A stretch of 64,000 nt of DNA from Phyto melanocephala (lineage: Eukaryota; Arthropoda; Insecta; Diptera; Rhinophoridae), in the NCBI GenBank assembly GCA_941918925.1, contig OW799233.1, forward strand, positions 158,066,845 through 158,130,844. The letters run 5' to 3'. Each line of letters opens with the position of its first letter. Position 1 is the first letter of the stretch. The position numbers and the translations under genes are program-made. The notes beneath the pieces were generated by a model that saw only the letters and a list, made by a program, of their open reading frames with translations, ran no database searches and had not been told where the DNA came from. Positions 35,552 through 47,313 of this stretch are shown in pieces.

Positions 35552-35633
35552 GTGATGACGTTGGCTTGACGAGTACACCGGCTCATATGGAACTCTCAGG
35601 CAGTCCCAACCCTCACAGATGCGCACAGCAACA
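35552..35633 (-). CDS. Candidate 82-bp host exon
   Basis: I do not recognise the product. On the minus strand the segment is preceded by a T-rich tract and TTTATTTTAG and followed by GTAAGAG, a good donor. It is 55 percent GC (45 of 82 bases), against roughly 25-30 percent around it. One frame is open throughout: VAVRICEGWDCLRVP, then YEPVYSSSQRHH, with the first base completing a codon from an upstream exon. The composition, splice signals and diverse residues all suggest a genuine coding exon of a minus-strand gene with large introns. No neighbouring exon is identified, so it could be a chance GC patch or part of an unknown element. Confidence 0.4.
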
Positions 35634-36280
35634 CTAAAATAAAGGTTATATTACAAAAAAACAAAAAAAATCAGTACAATTTACACATGTTGATCTTAAC
35701 TGCCAACCCAACCATGTCGTAGTATATTACCACCGAATTCCTTTCTACACATCTTAAAAATTTTCTACTCTTTACATTTATTTTTTATTATTTGCAATAG
35801 GTCTTTTCTTTATTGTAAAATTGTTTCAAAATATTCTGCAAAACCCCTTTCCATGTAGAAAATTGTCTACAAAATCGTAAAGCAGAAAATACATCATAAA
35901 TGAATACTTGAACTAATGTCACCTCCTCGGTAAAACCTTTATATAACTGCTGACTATTATCAACTGTAATTAAGTATAAATAACTGAAAATTATTTACTT
36001 AATGCGCTAACAAATTTAGTTAAAATGAAGTTTGTGCTAAAGATAAGCAACTAACTTTTGTTAAACTTAAACAAACACAACAACAGTCTGGTTAAACATT
36101 CTGAGAACTGCTAAAATTAGTATCAAGAAACAGACTAGGAAAACAAAATACAACTGCATTTTGTTGACACATTTGTACCTTGTCTCTGGAAGGTGGAAAG
36201 ATACAAAAACAATAAAACTACACACAACAAAAACAAACCATAACTGAAGGCAGTAATGACAACAATCGTTGCAAAGTAGA
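35634..36280. other. Spacer, nothing recognised
   Basis: No supported feature. Confidence 0.45.
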
Positions 36281-36925
36281 AAAAGTAACAGTGCTATATT
36301 CGGCCGTGCCGAATCTTATATACCCTTCACAACGTGTAGTCATGCAATAACAATTGTTTGTATCACCATTCATTTCATATAAAATACGTACATACATGTA
36401 AAAAACATAAAAAAAAAAAATTAAAAAAAAATATATTAAAAATAAAAAAAAAATAATAAAAAAATTTAAAAAAAAAATATAAAAAAATACAATAAAATAT
36501 AAATAATATATTAAATAAAATAAAATAAAATAAAATTTTTTTGGCTCAGCTGAAATTCGATGCCACGTTTACTTTAACCAGTATGTATGTAGGTTGTTGT
36601 TGTAATTGTGAAAAAAAAACGAGGTGGTCGTGGTTTTTTGCTCATATCTCAGAAAGTTATGGGGTGATTGTACTGAATTTTAATAGCGATTTATTTCTGG
36701 GTATTTCCAAGAGATTGATACCATACACAGATCTGGGGAACATATAGTTGCTTCTAAAAGTTGATTTCAACCAACACACGGACAGACGGTCAGGGCTCAA
36801 TCGACACCTCTATTCATAAGCTTTTAGAAAATATGAACTTTATGGGGTCGGAAATTAAAATTGTAGAAATTACAAACGGAATGACAGAGCTATATATACC
36901 CTTTTGCAGGCGAAGGGTATAAAAA
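36281..36925 (-). mobile_element. Subtype-A variant short element, copy 5
   Basis: It has the intact hairpin ATTCGGCCGTGCCGAAT at its start and GCAGGCGAAGGGTATAA at the other end. The interior matches the mosaic subfamily of 25006-25682 (CCAACACACGGACAGACGGT). The A-rich tract is at about 36400-36540. Confidence 0.75.
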
Positions 36926-38030
36926 AGGTAAGAAAACATTTTGTTCTCTGTCTAAGGATAATAGCTATAGCATTCATAGAAGTAAATATCTGAGACAATT
37001 TCATGTAAGTTTTAAGAGTTTTGAAAACAAGTGGTTGCTTTCTCTATTTTTAGTTTTAGTTTAAAAGAAACAAAAAAATAAATCTTTATGTACTTGTGTT
37101 CTTGCAAAATTATTTTTCATTTATTTGTGTGTGTGCACAGAATTGTAATTGTATTACACCCACACATATAATTTTGCAACATAATATAGAAAGAAAAAAC
37201 ACACAAACCCACACAGTGTCACAAGAAGTTTTTCGCTTTGATACATTTTGGTAAAAGTTGTTCTTTGTGGAAATTAAATTAAAAAAAAATAACTAAGAAA
37301 AGTAAAAAACACGAAAACATGTTTTTTAAAATTTTATTCCATTTCCTGTTGTGTTTTCTGCTGGCTTTTATTTATTCATTGTTCCCTTGTTCTTTCGTTT
37401 AAGGAAAGACGTTTGTACTTTGACTGGTCTCTATAAATAAAATCTTCTACTATTGGTTTAACTTTTCTTTTGTTTAAACTAAACTGTCAAAAAAAAAGAA
37501 AAACGAAACTAAAAATAGTTACAAAATATCTGTGTCTTTCAAGCAACAACCAGATTTAGTAGCTCGCTGAGGTACCCTGTTCAAGAAATAAATAAATTTT
37601 TTTAAATTTATTTAAAATTTTCGATTTTGTATTAAAATATTATTAAAGAAAATATTTTGCAATTTTTTATATTGCAGCCAGGATGGTGCAACATTACTAA
37701 TTACACTGGCAAAACGGTTTCGGATTTTATCAGAGACAATGGTCAACCTTTTTAGCGGTTTCCTTTTTTTAACTGCGAAATGCAATCTAAAAACTTAAAA
37801 CTATCAAATATAGTTCTTTTAATTTTAATGGTTGTGAAATTTTTGTCTTTCTGTCTGTCGGTCCTTCGGAACTCGATTGGCTCTAAAACTGCTGCATTCG
37901 ATTTTGATATAAAAATACTTTTATATAAACAACCTTAGGATAATATAAATCAAATTTGTTATTGCAAGATAATATCTGAAATCTAACAAAAAAAAAAAAA
38001 AAATAAATAATAAAAGATTTTGTTATAAAT
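36926..38030. other. AT-rich stretch, nothing recognised
   Basis: No supported feature. Confidence 0.5.
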
Positions 38031-38263
38031 CTGTGGCTTGGAGCTAAAAGGGCCAATGTCAAAATATTTACTTTTGAGAAAATTGGAATTGAACTTTAAC
38101 TTTTACAGGTGCTTTCATAGTGACATTGGCCAGCATTTTATTTATAAATCTGTTCTGGGTTAAGTATGACTTTAGTGAAATAGAGCAAGAAAACAAATCT
38201 AATGCAATGATTAACTAAAAAGAGCAAAAAAGTGACATTGGCCCTTTTAGCTGCAAGTCACAG
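38031..38263. mobile_element. MITE with GGGCCAATGTCA inverted ends, 233 bp
   Basis: The ends are CTGTGGCTTGGAGCTAAAAG and, inverted, CTGTGACTTGCAGCTAAAAG, both followed by GGGCCAATGTCA. About 30 of 32 bases match. AAAT flanks both sides, which may be a short target duplication. A third GTGACATTGGCC word lies internally at about 38130. Non-coding. Confidence 0.75.
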
Positions 38264-38348
38264 AAATAAGATTAAATACGGTGACGAAAAAATGAGGAAT
38301 TTGATATTAATACAATGAAAAATACAAAGAATAAAAGGCAAGTACATA

Positions 38349-38757
38349 AGGGGTGGGCCAACCATAATGCACAATGATAATTGTGAATCACACATCATCG
38401 TTAAGTTTTCTGCCCAACTTGATGGTTAGTGTTAAAGTTGTAAACTGAATTGATTTTGTATGTAAAATTAATGTACATAAATAGTTTTTTTTAAAATCTG
38501 CGGTGGTAAAAACAATCCCAGGGAGAGGCATTTCAAGCTCAGAATGGTCTAGTTACGCCCATAAACATAATTGTAATAGATGCTTCATTGGAGAGAAGTA
38601 TGCTACCGATGCCGTGAAAAGCATTTGACCGATATGTTGTTTCACTCATAGTTGTCATAAATCCTTATAAAATTTTAAAAAATATTAAGATATTTCTCTG
38701 AAATGTTTTAATTTTTCTTTACAATAAACCTCGTGATTTTTAGTTGAACCACTTCCT
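38349..38757 (+). mobile_element. Deleted mariner-type MITE, 409 bp
   Basis: The ends AGGGGTGGGCCAACC and, inverted, AGGAAGTGGTTCAAC are flanked by TA (38347-38348 and 38758-38759). Near 38590-38650 a mariner-like C-terminus is readable (KHLTDMLFHS then stop). An opposite-strand relative is at 40008-40231. Confidence 0.6.
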
Positions 38758-38759
38758 TA

Positions 38760-40007
38760 ATAAAGTATGGCTGCTATGGAAGACCACAAACTAAGAGAGA
38801 TGTTTGCATTACCAAAGGACTCTAAGATGAGAACTCTCAGCCATCACCAGTATGTTGTATGAATTTTGTTGTTTAGTCTAGAACACACGCCGGTTGTTGA
38901 CCTAAACCTAGTTAAGGAAGCAAAGGGTGTCAAAAAGGAACCAGTTCGGATGCAGTCCTATAAATATATAATCCAAGTTTACAGGCTCTTCTAGTTAAAA
39001 TAATAGTCTTTCTGAAGCGTTAGATGACATGTATGCCTTTTTATTACTTCCGAAAAAATTAAAAATTTTGTCTCTATACAACTCTCAATTGATAATACAA
39101 TTCGACAGCAAATCAAGTAAGCGATAGCTTAAAAAACAATTGTGATCAGACAAAGTGGTGTTCTCGCGTGTAAAGGGGTGACTTGTGGACACTACAAAAA
39201 AATGCAAAAAATTATAAATACAGTGGAACAACATTATTTTGCTCCCAGAGATTTTTTACTAAAAAAAAAAAAAAAAAAAAAAATAAAGCAGTGTGTATAT
39301 TTACAAAGCCTTAAAAGTTATATACATTTACATAGTTTATTCAGATAATCTCTTCACTAAGCAACGAAAAGCACTAAAAAAAGGAACCAAACTAAACACA
39401 AAATACAATTCACGAAAACAGGGAAAAACAATCTCATACCTTACAAATAAGAAAAATAAATAGAATGTGCTAATCCATTAATTTTTCAGCTGTAAAATAA
39501 TAATTTTGTTTTAATTAACAAATACAAAAACAAAAACAAATTGATTAAACGCTCATTTTATATTTTGCCAACTAGTCTCCCCACCTCAAAAAATTCTTTG
39601 CCACACAAATCAATGTTTGTGTGGTGCAGACAACTATTTTTGTATCCCAACCCAATAAAATTTATTTTAACACGATCCCAACTACAACAACAATCTCTAT
39701 GTTTTTAGGTATGCACCACCAGCCATTAAATATTTTACACATAAACTCTTTTGATTGACAATCTAAAAATATCTAGCGAAGACAAATAAATTAAAAAAAC
39801 AAAAACAACAATAACAACAAATTTGCAAAGCAAAAAAATTCTAAATTTATGACATAAAACATAAAAATAACCGTAAGAAAATAAAACAAAAATTAAGAAA
39901 AACAGCAAAAGCAAATGAAACGACGAACAAAGCAAATAGAAAGAAAAACATTATTTTTATAACCACATTTGGTTAGAGGAAATGTAAAATCCATTCATCC
40001 ATTTATA
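38760..40007. other. AT-rich stretch with a poly-A run
   Basis: A 21-base or longer A run lies at about 39260. No gene is supported. Confidence 0.45.
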
Positions 40008-40231
40008 AAGAGTGGTCCAACCAAAGCAAACGATGTTAATTCAAAATAAACAATTTTTCAGAGAATTATCTTAAAAAGTATCGGCCAAATGCTTGCCACG
40101 GCATCCAATAAAGCATCTATCACAATTATGTTCATGGGCGTAACTAGACCATTCTAGGCTTGCAAAGCCCTTCTCTGGGATTCTTTTTGACCATTACAGA
40201 ATTAAAAAAAACTATTAATGTACATTAATTA
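40008..40231 (-). mobile_element. Truncated relative of the 38349 MITE
   Basis: Inverted with respect to 38349-38757. It shares AATGGTCTAGTTACGCCCAT, GATAGATGCTT and the mariner tail GKHLADTF. The outer end AGAGTGGTCCAACC is kept; the other side stops where a DD41D mariner begins at 40234. Confidence 0.6.
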
Positions 40232-40233
40232 TA

Positions 40234-41066
40234 CTGGGTGGCCTAAAATTAACGAAGGGGTTTGAATTCGTTATACCTTTTTATTTAAGAAATAATTAGT
40301 AAATTTTTTTTTAATACAGTAAATAAATGGCGAATATTTTTAGTTTACTTATGAAAAACAATATCTCGCAAGTAGTGGCCATTTTCTGCTTCGCAAATTC
40401 GTGCTGTTTCCAACACATTTTCCATAACTTTTCGCAAAACTTCAGGTTTTGCGTCGCGTGTATTGCTTTTTAATTGCTGGATGGTTCTAGGCTTATTAAT
40501 GTAGACCTTTCCTTTCAAATAACCTCAAAAAAAAAAAACAGTCTGGAGCGGTTAAATCCGCTGAATGGAGCGGAGGCCAATTAAGATCACTTGTGCGCGA
40601 AAGAATTCGTTCTCCAAAGATGGCCCGTAAAAAAGCCATTGTGTCCCTTGCAGTGTGCGCTGTGACTCCATCTTGTTGGAACTGTACTTGCGGATGGTTT
40701 TCCACGGCTGGTCTTAAAATATTTCCCAAAACTGACCGATATCTGACACCATTGACGAAAACGGCGACCCCGTGTTCATTAAAAAAAACTAAGGACCAAT
40801 TATTCTTTCCGATGGAACATCGCACCAAACCGTTCACTTAGATGGGTGTAATTCTCGCTGTTGAACTACTTTCGGATTTTCCGTAGCCCATATCCTGCCG
40901 TAACAGAAAAATGTTAAAGTGCTTGATACTTCAGTTGCTGTGTTAAATGCATATTAATTTTTTTTCAGTATGTGTGAAGTGAGTACACTCTCTTGCCACT
41001 CTATAAAAATAATTAGTATTTAAACTAGTATACAACTATATAGAAATTAACTAGTTGGGCACCCAA
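40234..41066 (-). pseudogene. Mariner DD41D-type relic
   Basis: On the minus strand broken frames give IWATENPKVVQQRELHPSK, a stop, then FFNEHGVAVFVNGVRYRSVL, then VQFQQDGVTAHTARD and SADLTAPDCFF. The second-to-third Asp gap is 42 here, one more than 41, owing to an extra residue near PPLHSAD. The 3' end lies at the CTGGGTGGCCTAAAATTAAC terminal repeat preceded by TA (40232-40233). A degraded partner (GGGCACCCAA) is near 41057-41066. The first catalytic block and N-terminus are missing. The gene is disrupted. Confidence 0.65.
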
Positions 41067-41411
41067 TCAATAGAAAAATCGACGGTTTGATATATGGAAA
41101 AGGGACAGATGTGTGACTAGTCTGAAGTTAAAAGTAAATAGTATAGTTCCAATCTTATAAGTACTAATTACTTTATCTGCAGGGAAGTTTTAAAATTAAA
41201 ATACCGTAATTGGGGATTACCGGAGCGTATGATTAATAATAAATTCTTTTACGAGGGAAAAGTACATGCCACAGTATTTTATTCTTAAAGTTTGAAATTT
41301 AATAAAAATGTTCAAGACATCTTTCCAAATATCTAGCAAAAAAAAAAAAAAAAAAAAAATTGGAAATAGTGCAAAGTGAATTATAATACAGACTTCTAAA
41401 TCCATAGTGTA

Positions 41412-42364
41412 GGGGAAGATTGGAATGATGTAATTAGGGTAAGAAGTACCCAAAGAAAGTATTGCTCTTTATACAGACGGATCAAAAATTGTTGACCGAA
41501 TTGGAATAGGTTTATTTAACATGAACCGAAACAGTAGTAATTACTTTCTTCTAGCAGGCCACAGTTCTTCTTTCCAGGCTGAAATTGTAATAATTACGAA
41601 CGATATTAAATTGATGAAGGAAACTGATGGTATGGCTCCGATTCGTACCTTTACGGATAGCCAGTCAGTTATAAGAACACTAATGAATGAAAAGGTTAAA
41701 TCTCGAAATGTCCTACAATGCAAGAATGAGGTAAACTCGTTGACGAATTGTGAACGTCAAGAGATAATATGGATTCCAGGTCATCACGGCATAATCGGAA
41801 ACGAAGAAGCTGATAATTTATCCAAAATGGGATCATTTCTAAATGATATAACTTTGAAAAATGCTAAACCCTTTCAGCAGTTAAAAAATTAACTTAAAGT
41901 TTGGGCGATGGAGGAACACGTCAGGAAATGGCAGAATGCAAATGTCGGTAAAGTGACAAACATACGACTGACGCAAATCTTAAAAAGTCGAAGGAAATTC
42001 TGAAGCTGGCAAGACCGAATCTGACCGAATGACATGTAGGGCATGCGAGGAGAAGGAAGAGACTTTGGAACACTGCCTTTGTCAATGCCCTGCGCTTAGG
42101 CATATTAAGCGTAAAAACTTTAGAGTGTATAATATGCTGAACATAGAATGCCTAAGATATTCAGATTGGAGATTGATGGGGGATTACATTGAGAAAACTG
42201 GGTTTTTGACTAGTCGATAATTTACTTTGACGATATTAGGATTATGTTTTTATTAGGGAAATTGTTCATTCCAATAGAGCCCACAACATGCCAATGGGAC
42301 ATACGTGTATACCTCTTATGGGTTTGGGCTTTTAGTGCTCCTCTTTTTCAACCTAACCTAACCT
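41412..42364 (+). mobile_element. 5'-truncated LINE with target duplication
   Basis: It is flanked by AAATCCATAGTGTAG (41397-41411) and AAATCCGTAGTGTAG (42365-42379), a 15-bp target duplication with one difference. It ends in a CAACCTAACCTAACCTAA tail. Only the 3' part of the second ORF survives, beginning in the RNase H domain. RNase H after the reverse transcriptase points to the I/R1/LOA group of non-LTR elements. Confidence 0.8.
41453..42220 (+). pseudogene. LINE ORF2 C-terminus: RNase H and zinc knuckle
   Basis: The RNase H domain carries its four acidic positions: LYTDGSKI, SSFQAEIVII, RTFTDSQSVI and GHHGIIGNEEADNLSK. A stop at 41890-41892 and a frame change near 42000 interrupt the frame. 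Homology then resumes as VRKWQNANVGK and ends in CRACEEKEETLEHCLCQCPA, the CxxC...H...C cluster typical of insect non-LTR ORF2 ends. The real stop is at 42218-42220. The reverse transcriptase and endonuclease are missing, so it cannot be active. Confidence 0.8.
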
Positions 42365-42690
42365 AAATCCGTAGTGTAGAAGCATTTACTCTAAACTAAT
42401 CCCTTAATGCAAAATAATATATCATAAATGATGTGCTTAAAAATGAATGCAAAATTTCTTAAAAAATTCATGAAACATCGCATGCCTTTTACCAAATATG
42501 CATAAGTTTTATGCACTTATTAGAATGGAGTGCCTCTCATTAAGATATTAATGTTAACACATGATCTTCAATGACACGATAGTATAAAATCTTTAGTGTT
42601 TTTACTTAAATTTATTACTTCGTCACCAGTTGAACCCCTGCAAAACCACCTATTTTCATAGTTTTTTTTGTGCTGGCTAGTAGAAAAGCA

Positions 42691-43789
42691 TTCATTCCAA
42701 ATAACTTAACTGCGAAAGAATTTGTCACAAATGATAAAATTCAAATTAAATCAAACAAAGTCCACTCGTAAAGCATAGGTTGCTTTCACCAAATATTCAT
42801 GAGATGTATGCTCGTAATAGAAAAAAAATCTCTTTTTTGTCATCGTTTTTTTGCTGGGTAAATCAAATATGTATTTTCATATTTCTACGCTTAGATTTTC
42901 GCAATACACTAAAAATAATTCATTATCATGCAATCACAAGCATATTCTTTATCATTTTAATTTTATTTAAATATTCACAAGCAAATAATTATCTCTTTGA
43001 CACATGTTTTGCAAATAGTGTGCCAAAACAATTTTGTAATGTGTGACAGTGTGTGCTTGTTACTACAATTCTGTCTGCGATTGAAAATACACTTAATTCT
43101 GCTATAAATTAAAATCACCAAAAATACAAATCGTACACAAAAAATAATTAACAAATGTGCGCTTAATCGTATAAATCATATAATTTGCCAAAAATAAAAA
43201 AAATAAACACCCCACCTTTCATGCTAGTGCTTTTTTCTCAGAGTTTCTAGTTCGCACTTTCCCGGAAAATTCTCAAAAAAATATCCATTCGGATTTCACA
43301 AGAAAAAAAGTTGACTTTTGGGTTTAATTTATTTTATTTCAATTTATAAATTTTGTATTAGAAAACTATAAAAATATTAAACTAATTTAATTTATTTATT
43401 ACATAGTAACTACAACTGAAGTTAAAACTTCTTTAAGAAACAAAATAAAAATGTAAAAAATATTAAATATTAATCATAAAAAATATATAATTTCTTAATT
43501 CTTTTTAACGCCTTATGGATCCACAACCGTTACAATAAAGTAACTATAAAAGTTAGAAAAAAATAACAAGAGCACGGTGACGCATGAAAGTCAACAAACC
43601 CTATAAATTCGATAAACAAATAAAAATTTACCGAGAGCGAGAAGCACCTCACAGTAGTAGACAAATGATTAAAATATCGAGCAATACGAACGAGAAAAAC
43701 AACATAGAAAAATATGGAATGATTATTTAGGGATGATGATTTGAGAATGTCTTATTGATAGCAAACAAAATGTAAGTCTTACAAACAGC
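42691..43789. other. AT-rich stretch, nothing recognised
   Basis: No supported feature apart from the stray family-D terminus near 42846. Confidence 0.45.
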
Positions 43790-44035
43790 TGACAGCTTGG
43801 TCTTTCGAAATAAGCCAGACTCTCTTCAAGCTTTACAAGTCACTATTGAACGTGCCATTCATGACATGCGACTTAAATTAGTAGGAAAAGTGCTCGCAAA
43901 TTGTGTTCATTGCTTTCGTTCCTGTAGAAGAAGTCGTGGAGGTCATTTGAATAACGTTTTATTTCGAACTTAAGTGTATCGATTGTACTTCACACCAAAT
44001 AAAAAACTTTTGAATTTCCTTAACAATAATTGTGT
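43790..44035 (+). pseudogene. Mariner-like transposase C-terminus and 3' flank
   Basis: On the plus strand it reads SLQALQVTIERAIHDMRLKL and then SCRRSRGGHLNNVLFRT with a stop near 43972. RGGHLxDxLFxT is the mariner C-terminal signature. The following TGTATCGATTGTACTTCACA and AATAAAAAACTTTT flank recurs at 48693-48830 on the minus strand, which defines a family. The catalytic core is not present. Confidence 0.6.
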
Positions 44036-44900
44036 GTTTTTTTTAAAAAAATCATATCACTCTTATTGGAAAACCTTTTATAACGGTAAAAACACATTTG
44101 TAGAGTATATTGTACATAAAACAACAAATACTTTTCCCTGTATATCCCTTGAGGGGATACCTAATAAAGGTGTCACAAATTTCCACCTGTTCCTAGCTGA
44201 TTCCGATAGTTTTTGCTCTAGTATTTCGCCCTCTTTAGACATTTTCATCGTTTACAATATAAGTTTCCAAGGCCTTTATATCGATCATGTTATTAAAAAT
44301 GCCAAAGACCAGCAATTTGTTCGACGCTTTGTTTAAAATTTTGTTAGCGTTTGAATCATTACATGTACAAGTTTTTTTGTTTTATTATTTCAGTAGGATT
44401 ACCTTAAATTTCGTTCTTTACTATAGCGACATATGTGTCATAATGGACGGTAGATCACAAAAAACCGGGTTTATTTTTCCTTGCAACCGGGACTTTTGTC
44501 TCACCCGTTACAATCAGTCATATATAGAAGTAAAGAAGTTGTATTAAAACCAGAACGAAAAACATAGTCGTACTAATAGACAAGGACAAACAAAGCATAT
44601 CTGCAGCTTTATAAGATGTTCTAAGACCTCCGACAGAGTCGGCAAAATAGTAATAAGCCTTAGGTAATTTGGATAACATACTTCTCTCAACTTAGGTATA
44701 GGGACCACACGTGCTATCTACCAAGCTAAATGAAAAAGAAGTAGAAGGAACAATAATAAAATAAAGTACATAATTAAAAATGTAGGGGTAAACTAATTTA
44801 AAAAACTCAATGAAAAAGATAACTGAATTCACAACCTGTCGTAGGAGTCGTAGGCTGTCAGAAACTCACAACGAAATGAAGGCGCTAAATCATTATTAAT
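44036..44900. other. Spacer, nothing recognised
   Basis: Short frames here show no motif. Confidence 0.45.
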
Positions 44901-45102
44901 ACTACATTTACACCTACACAAAATCTAGTACTTACGGGACTTGAGCGAAATCTTGTTCATTTCTATCAGATTTCCCATACAAAACGAAATCTACTTCGCC
45001 ACTAGATTTTGGCAGAATCTACTTAAAATCTGCAACTGTGGTTTTTATTAAATTGTAATAAAATATACTACGATGCACACAGAAAAATTCAATCATAATA
45101 TA

Positions 45103-45989
45103 ATGGGTGTCCCAACTAGAACGCAATTTTTAAATTTTAAATAAAACACAGATATTAAAAAAAAAAATCGTGAAACTTTATTATATCGTAAAGTAGACAG
45201 AATGAGGTTATGTATGGAACAATATATCGTGCAGATGGCCGCCGCGGCTTTGCTGGCACACACGCGATCTTTTAATGAAATTTTCAATGACCTTTTTGCA
45301 TAAATGCTGCGGTGTTTCATTAATGCAGCGTCCAATTTCCTCTTTTAAGGCTGAAGTCGTCGTCGGCTTATTAAAAAAATCTAAAGGTGTTAAATCACAC
45401 AATATAGGCAGCCAATTCTGGTCTCCAAAACGCGAAATAACACGACCGGGAAATGACTGATGCAGCAATTGAATTGTTTCTCTGGCTGTATGACATGTGG
45501 CGCCATCTTGTTGAAACCACATGCCCTCCACATTCATTTCTTCAATTCTAGGCAAGAAAAAACTGGTTATTATTTCACGATACCGAACACCATTGACTGT
45601 TTGCGCTTGACCTGCCTCATTTTCATAAAAAAAAGGTCCAATGATTCCTCCAGCCCAAAAACCACACCACTCAGTGACACGTTGAGGATGCATTTGCTTC
45701 TCGTGAATCACTCGAGGATTTTCCTCACCCCAAATGCGACAATTCTGCCTATTGACAAAGCCATCAAGATGGAAATGGGATGATCGCAATTTGCGAACTG
45801 TAGCCGCAAAACTTTCAACATTTTGGTAAAACAATTTCACAATGAGAATGCGTTGTTCATTCGTGTAGCGCTCCATTTTTACTAACCTCGTAGCTTCTAC
45901 TAGCAAACAATAACAATTGTTCAAATGTCAAACAATGACACTTCGAATGGCGCCAAATTTAAAAATTGCGTTCTAGTTGCGACACCCGA
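45103..45989 (-). mobile_element. Deleted DD41D mariner with intact ends, 887 bp
   Basis: The terminal repeats, read inward, are ATGGGTGTCCCAACTAGAAC and TCGGGTGTCGCAACTAGAAC, both followed by GCAATTTTTAAATTT. TA duplications are at 45101-45102 and 45990-45991. Full-length relatives are about 1.3 kb, so roughly a third is missing. The ends look mobile if transposase were supplied from elsewhere; that is an inference. Confidence 0.85.
45208..45876 (-). pseudogene. DD41D mariner transposase with in-frame internal deletion
   Basis: The frame is open from MERYTNEQRILIVKLFYQNV to the C-terminal GGHLHDILFHT, 222 codons against about 340 in the family. The start was chosen at MERY because mariner proteins begin so; upstream codons are only in-frame leader. 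The junction lies at TVRKLRSSHFHLDG: the N-terminal helix-turn-helix start is fused directly to the segment just after the first catalytic Asp, so that Asp is lost. FQQDGATCHTA and CDLTPLDFF carry the second and third Asp, with 41 residues between. It cannot catalyse transposition. The FNKPTTTSALK region also lacks the usual LWGYVK link after DFF. Confidence 0.85.
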
Positions 45990-45991
45990 TA

Positions 45992-46096
45992 TAAGGTGGT
46001 TGTAACTGCACAAGTACTTTATTGTTTACATTTTTTGTATATAGAGTTTAAATTTTGGAAAATTAGAGCATAGAGAGTCTCTCAGACCACCTTGTA
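45992..46096. mobile_element. Very short mariner-like MITE, about 100 bp
   Basis: TAAGGTGGT on the left and ACCACCTTGTA on the right are inverted and bounded by TA. The ends resemble the CAAGGTGG terminus at 14288. The tiny size makes this tentative. Confidence 0.35.
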
Positions 46097-46472
46097 AATA
46101 AATATACTGTTTTTACAACGAAATCTTGCAAAATGTCAAAAAACAGTGGTATAAACGGTATAGATTTTAATAAAGATTTTAAATCAAATCTACTAGATTT
46201 CGCTCAGGTGTAAATATAGTCTAATAAATTTCTTAAAATTATTAGAAACGTCACTTTCCCTTAATGTAAAAAAAAACATTGATAGAATCAACATCAACGT
46301 TGCAGTCAGTATCACGAATGGCAACACAACCGACTTAAAATTCTCGACATTCCGGAAAAATCAACATCGTTAAACAACTTTGAAAAATATCTAATTTTCT
46401 CTCTTTGTATCACTATTTTAAAACAATTACGATATTTCCAAAACATTATCGTGTTTTAGTTAAAAGAGTATA

Positions 46473-47313
46473 AACAAGTAGGAGCGCTATATTCGGCCGT
46501 GCCGAATCTTATATACCCTTCACAACGTGTAGTCATGCAATAACAGAAGTTTGTATCACCATTCATCCCATTTGAAATTCGTACGTACATATAAAAACAT
46601 ACATATATAAAAACATCCCATTGTAAAATTATAAATTTACGTATGTATGTTAAAAAAAAACAAAAATAAAAAATAAAAATTTTAAAAAAATAAAAAAAAA
46701 AAAATTTTAAAAAAATTATAAAAAAAATAATTAAAATAAAAATAATAAATATAAAACAAAAAAAAAAAATAAAAAAAAATTAAGAAAAAAAAAAAATTAA
46801 AAAAAAAATAATAATAAAAATATAAATAATATATTAAATAAAAAACCAATAAAAAAAATTTAAAAAAAAAAATAAAAAAAATTTTTTTAGCTCAGCTGGG
46901 ATTCGATGCCACGTTTTCTCTAACCAGTATACACGTTTGTATGTATGTTATTGTTGTAATGTTGTTTTTGTGAAAAAAAAATCGAGCTGGTCGTGGGTTT
47001 TTGCTGATATCTCCGTTGTTTATGTACCGATGTTTCTGATTTTCAATACCGATCTACTCCCGAATATTTCTGATATTTTAATACCACACCCGGGTCCAAG
47101 CGATGTCGGGGGGCTTCGAAAAGTTGATTTCAACATACACACGGACAGACGGTCAGATGGAAAGACGGACAGACTGACAGAGCTTAACCGACTCCTTTAT
47201 TCATAAGCTTTCAGAAAATATATACTTTATGGGGTCGGAAATGAAAGTTGTAAAAATTTCACACGGAATGACAAACCTATATATACCCTTTTTCACTGTG
47301 TGAAGGGTATAAA
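46473..47313 (-). mobile_element. Subtype-A short element, copy 6
   Basis: It has the intact hairpin (ATTCGGCCGTGCCGAAT) after CAAGTAGGAGCGC and closes with CACTGTGTGAAGGGTATA. The A-rich tract is about 46650-46890. It is collinear with copies 4 and 7. Confidence 0.8.

Larger units (their letters stand above)
41335..42690. mobile_element. Family-D MITE, copy 3, split by a LINE
   Basis: The left part (41335-41411) starts with AGCAAAAAA and continues ATAGTGCAAAGTGAATT. The right part (42365-42690) continues with GCATTTACTCTAAACTAA and ends near TTTTTTGTGCTGGCT. Joining them restores the order seen in copies 1 and 2. A further TTTTTTTGCTGGGTAAAT terminus near 42846 suggests a second partial copy. 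Confidence 0.65.
44901..46220. mobile_element. MITE with ACTAYATTTACACCT ends, carrying a mariner
   Basis: ACTACATTTACACCTACAC on the left is mirrored by ACTATATTTACACCTGAGC on the right. GAGCGAAATCT words lie just inside both ends. Removing the mariner at 45103-45989 leaves about 430 bp of non-coding sequence. Confidence 0.5.
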
